NCBI GenBank assembly: GCA_903859155.1
Contig: CAIOLO010000130.1
Location: 1-64,000, forward strand
Direction: 5' to 3'
DNA from: an uncultured beta proteobacterium
GTDB lineage: Bacteria; Pseudomonadota; Gammaproteobacteria; Burkholderiales; SG8-39
Length of the DNA stretch: 64,000 nt
Below are positions 26,918-34,818 of the stretch, one piece after another. A program made the position numbers and the translations under genes. How positions within the stretch are numbered: the stretch's first letter is position 1; every line of letters starts with the position of its first letter. Below the pieces are notes generated by a model. It searched no databases. It was not told the DNA's origin and saw only the letters and a list, made by a program, of their open reading frames with translations.

Positions 26918-27987
26918 TACTTGGCAGTCCAGTCGAGGACGACGGCAAGCGCCCCGGGAGAATTGCGCACCAGTTCATAGGCGTCGGCCATCTTCCCGGC
27001 AGGGAATTCATGGGTGATCAGCGGCCCGCACCGGATGCGACCGTTGGAGATGAGTTTCAGAATAATGGTGACCTCGTCCTCCGCGGTCCAATGCCCGGGC
27101 CGACTCTCGTGGGTCGGGCGTGTCCCGGCATGCACACCGATCACGGTGATGCCTTTTTTGTGCACGTCGGTATAGAAATTGACCTCATGGGTTGCCCCGC
27201 GAGTCGAGCCCAGCAATATGACGCGACCGTTGCGGCCGCACAGCTGAAAGGCCTGCGGTATCACCTCGGGAAGGCCGGTGGCCTCGATCACCACGGCAGG
27301 TCCGGACCCTGCCTTGAACAAACCTGACTTTTCGAAATCGGCGGCACTGGCAAATGCATAATCTGCACCAATCGCTAGCGCGACCAGTCTGCGACTGGCA
27401 GTCGGGTCGACGGCGATCACCGGATGCCCGCCGTTCATGTGAGCATACTGGACGCATTGCAGACCGATCGGCCCCAGTCCCAGTATCAGGACCGCCTCGC
27501 CCAGTTCGATCCGGGCACGACGCACGCCGTGCAGCGCCACGCGCGAAAAACAGTAAGTCGAGCATTCCTTCAGACGCTGGGAATCCAGGCCGTCGGCGAG
27601 CGGAAAAATGGCTTTGGACGGTGAAAACGAAGCGCCAGGCGGCACCGCCGAAGCCAGCTTGCGCTGCGGCCCGCCGGGTCTGGCCGGAAATATCGCGTGC
27701 GACAGGTGCGGCAAAGCCGTCGCCACAAATTGCCCCACGCGCAGATTATCGACGCCCGGCCCCACCTGCAAAACACGCCCGATATTCGAATAACCCGGAT
27801 AGAACGGACCGGGCCTGTCGCGCGTGACTGTGTTTTCTTCGGCAAGATAATGCGAACGCTCGGTCCCCGGACTGATACAGCTGTAAAGGGTCTCGATCAG
27901 AACTTCATTTTCAATCGGCATCTCGACTTCGATGGATTCGAAATCGACCCCGCCAGGACCGGTGAAACGAACGCGCCTTGCTTGCAT
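26917..27987 (-). CDS. MDR-family dehydrogenase without zinc ligands (BchC-like)
   Basis: A 356-residue paralogue of the next gene, with YSCISPGTERSHYLAEENT, PGYSNIGRV, ALHGVRRARIELGEAVLILGLGPIG, VIEATGLPEVIPQAF and VILLGSTRG shared almost segment by segment. The catalytic zinc ligands are again missing. It should reduce or oxidise a small metabolite with NAD(P). It is the first enzyme gene of the operon, 28 bases after the Bug gene. Tandem duplication with retained coupling suggests that both copies are needed. Confidence 0.87.
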   Translation of the reverse strand: MQARRVRFTGPGGVDFESIEVEMPIENEVLIETLYSCISPGTERSHYLAEENTVTRDRPGPFYPGYSNIGRVLQVGPGVDNLRVGQFVATALPHLSHAIFPARPGGPQRKLASAVPPGASFSPSKAIFPLADGLDSQRLKECSTYCFSRVALHGVRRARIELGEAVLILGLGPIGLQCVQYAHMNGGHPVIAVDPTASRRLVALAIGADYAFASAADFEKSGLFKAGSGPAVVIEATGLPEVIPQAFQLCGRNGRVILLGSTRGATHEVNFYTDVHKKGITVIGVHAGTRPTHESRPGHWTAEDEVTIILKLISNGRIRCGPLITHEFPAGKMADAYELVRNSPGALAVVLDWTAK

Positions 27988-28014
27988 ACTGGCTGCCCTT
28001 AGTATTGCCTCTGG

Positions 28015-28995
28015 TTACTCAAACTTCACACCGCGCGCGGTAATGGCATCAACATATTTTCGGGTTCCGTCGAGCCCGGCTTTCAATTCCGCGGCGAAGG
28101 ATTCGGCCGTTCCGGCAACAATAATGGCCCCATTGGCTTCCATCTTGGAGCGCGCGTCAGGCGCATTGATCGCCTTGACCGCAACCGCATTCAAACGCGT
28201 CACCACCGCAGCCGGCATTTTCGCAGGGCCGAGCAGTCCGATGAAACCGGGGCCTGCACGGAATCCAGGCACGGCATCGGCAAGATCGGGAATTTGGGTC
28301 AGGTCGGAGGGACGCGGTCCGTTATAGAACGCCAGTATCTTGATCTTCCCGCCGGACATGAACGGCCGGAGTTGCTGCAATGGCTGAAATGAAACATCGA
28401 TCTCCTGCGCGACCAGCGCCTGCGCCTGCGGACCACCTCCCTTGTAGGGGATGTGTACGATATCGGCGCCAGCCACCAGTTTGAGGGTTTCACCGTCAAG
28501 ATGCTGCGCCGAACCGATTCCGCTGGATCCGTAGGAAAGCTTGCCGGGAAATTTCTTCGCGTAATCCAGCAACTCCCTGACAGAATTCACCGGCAGCGAA
28601 GATTTCACTCCCAGCGCGCTGATGGTCACATAGATCATGGTAATTGGCGAAAAATCCTTGATCGGATCGAAAGGCACATTGGCCGATACCAGGGGGCCGG
28701 CGATCAAAGTGCTCGAGGTGGTTGCCAGGAGCGTATAGCCATCTGGCGCGGACTTGGCCACCAGTTCCGATCCGATGAATCCATTGGCGCCGGCTCGATT
28801 CTCAAGCACGATGGGTTGACCCAGATCTTCACTCATCTGGTTCTGCATCAGGCGGATGGCGACATCAACGCCTCCCGGAGGAAAGGGCACGATCATGCGG
28901 ATTGGCTTGCTCGGAAAGGTTTGCGCCAGGGCGGGTAAAGCGAAAGACAGAAGCGCCAGTACCGCCACAACACGGATATCTGCATTGGTTTTCAT
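28015..28995 (-). CDS. Bug/TctC-family periplasmic solute receptor
   Basis: A 326-residue receptor. The signal peptide ends near ALAQT, followed by FPSKPIRMIVPFPPGGVDVA, VLENRAGANGFIGSELVAKSAPDGYT, VPFDPIKDFSPI and VHIPYKGGGPQ. It is the first gene of the six-gene minus-strand operon, so its ligand is probably the substrate of the downstream dehydrogenases, PrpD-like enzyme, oxygenase and HyuB protein. The operon promoter should lie in 28996-29123, shared with the divergent SDR gene. Confidence 0.93.
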   Translation of the reverse strand: MKTNADIRVVAVLALLSFALPALAQTFPSKPIRMIVPFPPGGVDVAIRLMQNQMSEDLGQPIVLENRAGANGFIGSELVAKSAPDGYTLLATTSSTLIAGPLVSANVPFDPIKDFSPITMIYVTISALGVKSSLPVNSVRELLDYAKKFPGKLSYGSSGIGSAQHLDGETLKLVAGADIVHIPYKGGGPQAQALVAQEIDVSFQPLQQLRPFMSGGKIKILAFYNGPRPSDLTQIPDLADAVPGFRAGPGFIGLLGPAKMPAAVVTRLNAVAVKAINAPDARSKMEANGAIIVAGTAESFAAELKAGLDGTRKYVDAITARGVKFE

Positions 28996-29123
28996 GTTTT
29001 TTCAAACTACGATTGAACGAATTTGATTCTGAGCCGCAATTTCGCAAGCTGTCAATGCAGAAATGCGGAATGCCGTGCATGCTATCGACCTCCGGTCAAA
29101 GTGCTCGTGAAAAGGAACAACGC

Positions 29124-29873
29124 ATGAAACTCAAAGGCAGAACCGCCATCATCACCGGCGGATCCGGCGGCATCGGCAACGCGATAGCCAAACGTCTCGC
29201 CGCCGATGGCGCCAACATTGCCATCGTTGACCTGGTCAATGCCCAAGCCGCGGCGGCTGAATTGACCGGTGCAGGCATCAGGGCCATTGGCTTGACGGCC
29301 GACGTCGCATCGGAGGCCGATGCGGCGGCCGCGGTTGAACAGACCGTGGCCACACTCGGCGGTATCGATATCCTGGTGAATAACGCCGCCATGACTGCGC
29401 CGCCACGACCTTTCGAAGAAATCGGTGTCGCCGACTGGCGCCGCATGATGGAGGTCAACACCCTCGGGCCCTACCTGATGTGCCGCGCCGTGTCGCCGCA
29501 CCTGCGGGCACAAAAATACGGCCGCATCATCAACATCGCCTCTGATACCGTGCACCTGGGCGTTCCCTACATGCTGCATTACGTATCGAGCAAAGGCGCT
29601 CTGATCGCCTTCACCCGGGCTCTGGCGCGGGAATTCGGCAAAGACGGGGTCAACGTCAACGGCATCGCGCCGGGATTCACATTGAGCGAGCGCATCGCAA
29701 AACAGCAGGACCGTGTCGAATTGTTCCGCCGTGAGCAGTTCAAGGCCCTGGCAATCCAGCGCGATGAATTCCCCGAAGACCTCGCCGGCATCGCCAGTTT
29801 CCTGGCCAGCGAGGATTGCGCTTTCATGACCGGCCAGACTGTCGTGGTGGATGGCGGCTACGCCATGGTCTGA
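29124..29873 (+). CDS. Short-chain dehydrogenase/reductase
   Basis: A 249-residue classical SDR. TGGSGGIG at 11-18 binds NAD(P), NNAA stabilises the sheet, and the catalytic Ser of INIAS with Tyr153 and Lys157 (YVSSK) is complete. The C terminus GQTVVVDGGYAMV is typical. AAAGGA eight bases before the ATG fixes the start; the open frame continues upstream to 28902 but this part lacks domain content. It probably oxidises an alcohol or hydroxy acid; it diverges from the six-gene operon and may serve the same pathway. Confidence 0.92.
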   Translation: MKLKGRTAIITGGSGGIGNAIAKRLAADGANIAIVDLVNAQAAAAELTGAGIRAIGLTADVASEADAAAAVEQTVATLGGIDILVNNAAMTAPPRPFEEIGVADWRRMMEVNTLGPYLMCRAVSPHLRAQKYGRIINIASDTVHLGVPYMLHYVSSKGALIAFTRALAREFGKDGVNVNGIAPGFTLSERIAKQQDRVELFRREQFKALAIQRDEFPEDLAGIASFLASEDCAFMTGQTVVVDGGYAMV

Positions 29874-29927
29874 TGGGCAGAGATCAGGTCTTGCATTGAT
29901 TTATACACGCCAGACCTGACTCCAGGT

Positions 29928-30764
29928 TCAATCCAGTTTGTATTTGAGCGTCTCGAGAATCCCCTGCACATAACCGATTGAACGCGCCGCCGCACCCGGG
30001 CCGTCGGGCATGTATTCCATCGGCTCCACCGACATGTCGCCGCCATAACCGCTGGTCGCCAGCGCCGTGAAAATCGGCGCGAATTGAATTTCGCCCTGAC
30101 CCGGCCCGCGCCGGTTGCCGTCGTTGATCTGCACGTGGCCGATCATGCCGGTGGGCACCCAGCGCTCGATCACCTGGGCCAGCGACTCGCCCTCCATCTT
30201 CGAGGCATGATTGCAGTCGAGCATGGTGCGCAGCGCCAGATTGCCGATGGCGCCGACCATCGCCGCAGCCTCGGCGATGGTATTGATGACCGGCGTAATT
30301 TGCGCCGCCAGCGGCTCGATGCAATAAGTCTGGCGGCACGCCTGGGCAGTGGGCGCTATGGCGGCGAAACAGTCCTGCGCCCGCGCCATGGCAATCTCGC
30401 GCGTCTCCCCCGGCGCAACCACACGCTGCGAACCATGCACCATGTAGCCGGCGCCAAGGTCGGCACTGAGCTCGATCAGGCCACGCATCACATCGATGGT
30501 CCAGGCGCGCACCCTGTCGTCGGGCGTGGTGATCGACAGGCCCTTGGGCGCTACCAGCAGGAAGTGCAGGCCCATGATGCTGATGCCCGCATCCGCTGCG
30601 GCTTTGCGCAATGCGGCGCGTTCGGCCGGACCCAGCTTGTGCGGCTCCTCCGAAACCGTGTAGGGCGCCAGCTCCAGCCCGTCGTAGCCGAGCGCCGCCG
30701 CGTATTCGCATTGCTGCGCAAACGGCATAGGTTGCAGAACCTCATTGCACAAAGCTAAACGCAT
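29928..30764 (-). CDS. Sugar phosphate isomerase/epimerase-like TIM-barrel protein
   Basis: A 278-residue xylose-isomerase-like TIM barrel. Metal-binding residues are visible as the Glu of YCIEPL, Asp of TMLDCNH, His of GHVQIND and the Glu near the C terminus (SVEPMEY). Family members include hydroxypyruvate isomerase, tagatose epimerase and inosose dehydratase. CGGAGG lies six bases before the ATG at 30764. Just upstream on the same strand is a 30-codon remnant of a Bug gene, which suggests that it once sat behind a receptor, like the operons nearby. Confidence 0.85.
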   Translation of the reverse strand: MRLALCNEVLQPMPFAQQCEYAAALGYDGLELAPYTVSEEPHKLGPAERAALRKAAADAGISIMGLHFLLVAPKGLSITTPDDRVRAWTIDVMRGLIELSADLGAGYMVHGSQRVVAPGETREIAMARAQDCFAAIAPTAQACRQTYCIEPLAAQITPVINTIAEAAAMVGAIGNLALRTMLDCNHASKMEGESLAQVIERWVPTGMIGHVQINDGNRRGPGQGEIQFAPIFTALATSGYGGDMSVEPMEYMPDGPGAAARSIGYVQGILETLKYKLD

Positions 30765-30791
30765 CAATCCTCCGAATAATTCTTCAATCAG

Positions 30792-30884
30792 TCATTGCGG
30801 TTTGGCGGGGTAAGCCTGCGACTGAGCTGCCGGCGAGACCACACAGGTGGTGCCGCAGACCAGGACGCTGACAACAATTTTCAT
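30792..30884 (-). pseudogene. Remnant of a Bug receptor gene (signal peptide only)
   Basis: The frame encodes 30 residues: MKIVVSVLVC, a hydrophobic core, then AQSQAYPAKPQ and a stop. AYPAKP immediately after a signal peptide is the way Bug proteins begin, normally continuing into IRLIVPFPPGG. Here the next codon after PQ is a stop, and no further Bug sequence follows before the isomerase start 28 bases away. AGGA upstream of the ATG is preserved. This is best read as the scar of a deletion that removed about 300 codons. Confidence 0.6.
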
Positions 30885-30945
30885 GATTCGAGTCCTATTA
30901 AACCCCGTTATCATGCAACGAATTGAGCGCCGGAGCGTGAAAAAC

Positions 30946-32328
30946 ATGAACGCAAAGCAACATTCACCTGGAATCACCGAACACCTTATCGGTGAAGTCC
31001 GCCAACTCGCCGGCGCGGCGCTGCCCGATGACGCGCTCGAGGCCGCACGCAACAGCGTGATGGACTGGCTGGGCGTGACCATTGCCGGCGCGGACGACGC
31101 CATGGTTCACAGTCTCATTGCGGCGGCTCGCGAGCAGGGCGGCAGCGCACAAGCGAGCGTCATCTGGCATGGCGAACAAACCTCGGCAGCGTTTGCCGCG
31201 CTTATCAACGGCTCCGCCTCGGATTCTCTCGATTTTGCCGATTCCAACCAGAACATGCGCGGCCATTCGACGCCTGCGGTCGTGGCCACGGCGCTGGCGA
31301 TGGCTGAATCACGCAAACTCTCCGGTCTGCAATTTCTGCGCGGCGTGATTGCCGGCGTGGAGGCCGAGTGCCGCGTGGGCCTGCTGGTGCAAAAAGGCCT
31401 CAAACCGGGCTTTCATCCCACCGGAAACATTGCGCCTTTTGGCGCCGCCGCGGCGGCGGCGTGGCTGCGTGATCTTCCCGCGGAACAATGGCCGCATGCG
31501 CTGGGCGTGGTGGCCACACAGGCCTCCGGCCTGCACAACTCCGGCGGCACCATGTCCAAGCCGTTTCACTCGGGAAAGGCGGCAATGAACGGCGTGCTCT
31601 CGGCAAGCCTTGCGGCGCATGGTTTTACCGGCCGCCCCAATGCCATCGAGGCCTCCGAAGGTTTTCTCTCCACGCATTCGGATTCGGTGGGCGAAGAGTT
31701 GATGCGCGCGGCCGATGGACGCTACCTGATCCTCGATACCACCTTCAAATCACACGCGGCCTGCGGCCTCACCCACGACACCATCGACAACATCCTGCAA
31801 GCCAAGCGCGAGCACTCCTTGAGCACCGACATGATCAGCCACATCGACATCGACGTTCCGGTGCTGCATCTGCGCGTATGCAACATTCAACAGCCGGCCT
31901 CCGGCCTGCAGGCCAAGTTCAGCCTGCGTGTCGTTGCCGCCATGGCGCTGCTTGGCGAGGACACCACCGACATCAACGCCTACACCGCTGCACTTGCCGC
32001 TCGCCCCGATTTGGTGGCGCTGCGCGAGCGAATTACCGTCAACGGCCGCAGTGAATTGTCCAGTGCGTCGCTCGCCAATATTGAACTGGCCGACGGCAGA
32101 CGCATCAGTGTAAGTAGCGATGCCCGCAAACCGGTGCGCGACCAGGCGCTCAAGGGCGAGGCGGTGAGCAAAAAATTCCTGCTGCTTGCCACTCCGGTGC
32201 TGGGCAGACAGGCCGCAGAAAGCCTGCATCGCCTCCTCGCAACACTGCAGCATCTCGAGTCGATCAAACCACTGGTCGACGGTGCGGCCAAGCGCCCTGC
32301 GGCAATCGCCCCGCGCCTCAAAGGGTAG
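30946..32328 (+). CDS. MmgE/PrpD-family dehydratase or decarboxylase
   Basis: A 460-residue paralogue of the protein at 24403-25797. SLDFADSNQNMRGHSTP, GFHPTG, GGTMSKPFHSGKAAMNG and VCNIQQPASGLQAKFSL correspond closely, so the active site appears intact. The ATG at 30946 has GGAG ten bases upstream; an upstream in-frame extension to 30847 overlaps the divergent Bug remnant and is rejected. The gene is followed by a strong intrinsic terminator. It sits alone, divergent from the Bug remnant and isomerase. Substrate unknown; family chemistry is dehydration, decarboxylation or epimerisation of polycarboxylates. Confidence 0.88.
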   Translation: MNAKQHSPGITEHLIGEVRQLAGAALPDDALEAARNSVMDWLGVTIAGADDAMVHSLIAAAREQGGSAQASVIWHGEQTSAAFAALINGSASDSLDFADSNQNMRGHSTPAVVATALAMAESRKLSGLQFLRGVIAGVEAECRVGLLVQKGLKPGFHPTGNIAPFGAAAAAAWLRDLPAEQWPHALGVVATQASGLHNSGGTMSKPFHSGKAAMNGVLSASLAAHGFTGRPNAIEASEGFLSTHSDSVGEELMRAADGRYLILDTTFKSHAACGLTHDTIDNILQAKREHSLSTDMISHIDIDVPVLHLRVCNIQQPASGLQAKFSLRVVAAMALLGEDTTDINAYTAALAARPDLVALRERITVNGRSELSSASLANIELADGRRISVSSDARKPVRDQALKGEAVSKKFLLLATPVLGRQAAESLHRLLATLQHLESIKPLVDGAAKRPAAIAPRLKG

Positions 32329-32345
32329 GCGACAATCTGAACCCG

Positions 32346-32383
32346 GCGGCCCCCTTGACTCAGATCAAGGTGGCCGCTTTTTT
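32346..32383 (+). terminator. Rho-independent terminator after the MmgE/PrpD gene
   Basis: GCGGCCCCCTTGA (32346-32358) pairs with TCAAGGTGGCCGC (32365-32377) across a six-base loop, giving a 13-pair stem with one mismatch. Six T residues follow at 32378-32383. It lies 18 bases past the stop codon. Confidence 0.88.
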
Positions 32384-32427
32384 GCGGGAGCAGACTTGAG
32401 CGACTACGCAACCGCTCAGGAGGGCGT

Positions 32428-33675
32428 TTGGCAGCCAAATCCGCAAATCGTCCGAAGCCGCAACGCCGAACCAAGCCAAAGTCGGAGGCGGCGGTCCCCA
32501 AGCGCACGAAAAACGCCAAGGCCCCGCCCCTGCCACTGACTCCCGTTACCGTGGCGCCGGTCAGATCGCGCAGGGCGCGCCGTGTGGCGCAGGGAGATAT
32601 CGCACCGAGTCTGAAGCCCGAAGCGCTTGTGAACTACACGGCGCGGGAAGCCAAAAAAGCCGCTGATGGCGCCCACCTGGCCAGTGTTCAATCGATTCTT
32701 GACAGCAAGCTAAGCGGCAGCGACAAGGCCAGGGCTCTGCGCACCTTGCTCGATGGCGCCTCCAGCGATGACCTGGCAGCGATCAGGCACAGCCTGCTGG
32801 GACCGGACAAAACCGACGCGACCGCTCCCTCGTACAACCCTGACGAAGAACTGTCCGATGACTGGCGCGACGGCGGGTATCCGTACAAAAACCTCATGCT
32901 GCGCCGCAATTACGAGCAGCAGAAATACCGGCTGCAGGTTGAATTGCTCAAACTACAGGCATGGATCAAGGCGACCGGGCAGCGCGTGGTGATTCTGTTC
33001 GAGGGGCGTGACGCGGCAGGCAAGGGCGGCACCATCAAGCGCATGATGGAACACTTGAACCCGCGCGGCGCGCGCGTTGTGGCGCTGGAAAAACCGACGC
33101 CGACCGAGCAGGGGCAATGGTACTTTCAGCGCTACGTACAGCATCTGCCGACCGCCGGCGAGATTGTCATGTTCGACCGGTCCTGGTACAACCGTGCGGG
33201 AGTTGAACGCGTCATGGGCTTTTGCAGCAACGCGCAATATCAGGAGTTCATGCGTCAGACACCGGATTTTGAACGCCATCTTGTCAGGAGCGGCGTTCAT
33301 CTGTTCAAGTTCTGGTTCTCGGTCAGTCGCAAGGAGCAGCTGCGCCGCTTCAAAGAGCGCGAGAATCATCCGCTCAAGCAATGGAAGCTGAGCCCGATAG
33401 ACAAGGCATCGCTCGACAAGTGGGACGAATATACCCGGGCCAAGGAAGAGATGTTCTTTGAAACCGACACCGCCGATTCCCCATGGACGGTGGTCAAGAG
33501 CGACTGCAAGAAGCGCGCGCGGCTCAGCGTACTGCGTTTCATACTCTCGGCGCTGCCGTACTCGAACAAGGATGCGAAAGCCGTCGGCAAAATCGACAGC
33601 CTGATCGTCGGGCGCGCCCACGTTGTCTACGAGCGCGGAGAAAAGACTTCGGTGGCAATGCCGACAGTCGAGTAA
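32428..33675 (+). CDS. ppk2: Polyphosphate kinase 2 family protein
   Basis: A 415-residue PPK2 enzyme, which transfers phosphate between polyphosphate and nucleotides. The Walker A motif GRDAAGKGGTIKR lies near 193-205 and the MFDRSWYNRAGVE motif near 248. The core is a full single PPK2 domain. In front is an Arg/Lys/Pro-rich extension of about 100 residues, probably disordered. The start is TTG, chosen because AGGAGG lies just upstream and no better ATG is in frame nearby. Whether it works toward GTP/ATP or polyphosphate synthesis cannot be told here. Monocistronic. Confidence 0.9.
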   Translation: MAAKSANRPKPQRRTKPKSEAAVPKRTKNAKAPPLPLTPVTVAPVRSRRARRVAQGDIAPSLKPEALVNYTAREAKKAADGAHLASVQSILDSKLSGSDKARALRTLLDGASSDDLAAIRHSLLGPDKTDATAPSYNPDEELSDDWRDGGYPYKNLMLRRNYEQQKYRLQVELLKLQAWIKATGQRVVILFEGRDAAGKGGTIKRMMEHLNPRGARVVALEKPTPTEQGQWYFQRYVQHLPTAGEIVMFDRSWYNRAGVERVMGFCSNAQYQEFMRQTPDFERHLVRSGVHLFKFWFSVSRKEQLRRFKERENHPLKQWKLSPIDKASLDKWDEYTRAKEEMFFETDTADSPWTVVKSDCKKRARLSVLRFILSALPYSNKDAKAVGKIDSLIVGRAHVVYERGEKTSVAMPTVE

Positions 33676-33833
33676 TCCCGGCGCCGCGCGACTCACGCTT
33701 TCCGCGCCGGCGCTATACTCCGAGATATCCGCGACCGGCAAGCGCCACAGGTAACAGGTCAAACCGCTCTTGATCCGGCCATCGCCGCGCAACTCCAGGT
33801 ACCGCGCCGGCACATAGCTATATCCGCGCAACC

Positions 33834-34808
33834 ATGATCAATAGAATTCTCTTCCTGCTACTGCTAGCCGCGCTGGGCACGGTTGCTTATGTCTACTGGG
33901 AACGCTCCACGCATGTTCGCAGCACCGACAATGCCTATGTCAACGCCGAAGTCGCGCAGATTTCCGGGTTGGTGGCCGGACGCGTTATCGCGATGCACGC
34001 CAAGGACAACCAGTTCGTCAAGAAAGGCGACGCACTGTTCGACGTCGATCCCGCCCCCTATCGCGTGGCGGTGGAGAAGGCGCGCGCCCAGGTCGCGCTG
34101 GCCAGGCAGGGGTCAACGCAAGACGGCGCCGAGGTGCGCGCGCTGGAGGCGGAACTGGCCCGCCAGAGCGCCGAACTGGATAACGCGGAAATCGCCAAGG
34201 CACGCGCGGAGAATCTGGTCGCCAAGGGATTCCTTTCGCGCCAGGCAGTTGACGACGCGGCATCCAAGGTAATCAGTGGCCGGGCCGGTCTCGAGCAGGC
34301 CAGGGCGCGAGTTGAAAAGGCCCGGGTAATGATTGCCCCCGCCAACTCGCAGTCCCCCGCCGTGGCGGCAGCGCTGGCGACTCTGGCGCAGGCGCAACTG
34401 GATCTTGACCGGACGCGCGTCGCGGCACCGCAGGCGGGTTGGGTGGTCAACAAATCGCTCACCGCAGGAACCTCGGTGAATCCCGGCCAGGCTTTATTCG
34501 CCATCATCACCGACAGGAGCTTCTGGATCGACGCCAATTTCAAGGAAACCGAATTGCCCGGGTTGCATCCAGGGATGCCGGTGGAGATTCAGGTCGACAT
34601 GTATCCCGGAAACAAATTCGCGGGACACATTGAGAGCATCGGCGGGGGCACCGGCACGGCGTTTTCGCTGCTGCCACCGCAAAACGCCACGGGCAACTGG
34701 GTAAAAGTGGCCCAGCGCATACCGGTCAAGGTGCGCTTTGACAGCTACGACCCCCTGTTCATGCCGCGCGTGGGCGCCACCACCACCGTGACCATACGGT
34801 TGAACTGA
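33834..34808 (+). CDS. HlyD/EmrA-family membrane fusion protein
   Basis: A 324-residue periplasmic adaptor with one N-terminal membrane anchor (about residues 5-22). The segment STDNAYVNAEVAQISGLVAGRV is the EmrA/HlyD biotinyl-lipoyl-like half-motif. Residues about 75-185 form a long alpha-hairpin rich in Ala, Glu and Arg. The second lipoyl half and beta-barrel follow (AAPQAGWVVN, ITDRSFWIDANFKETEL). It links the EmrB-like transporter, encoded 10 bases downstream, to an outer-membrane channel. No TolC-like gene is in the window. Confidence 0.92.
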   Translation: MINRILFLLLLAALGTVAYVYWERSTHVRSTDNAYVNAEVAQISGLVAGRVIAMHAKDNQFVKKGDALFDVDPAPYRVAVEKARAQVALARQGSTQDGAEVRALEAELARQSAELDNAEIAKARAENLVAKGFLSRQAVDDAASKVISGRAGLEQARARVEKARVMIAPANSQSPAVAAALATLAQAQLDLDRTRVAAPQAGWVVNKSLTAGTSVNPGQALFAIITDRSFWIDANFKETELPGLHPGMPVEIQVDMYPGNKFAGHIESIGGGTGTAFSLLPPQNATGNWVKVAQRIPVKVRFDSYDPLFMPRVGATTTVTIRLN

Positions 34809-34818
34809 GGCCTGCCTC

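Noticed and set aside
25802-27987. Bacteriochlorophyll synthesis (bchC) genes
   Set aside because: Only the zinc-less MDR pattern is shared; no other photosynthesis gene is present and the operon context is catabolic.
32428-33675. Start of polyphosphate kinase at an internal ATG
   Set aside because: The TTG at 32428 has a strong AGGAGG just upstream, while the first in-frame ATGs lie within the conserved part.
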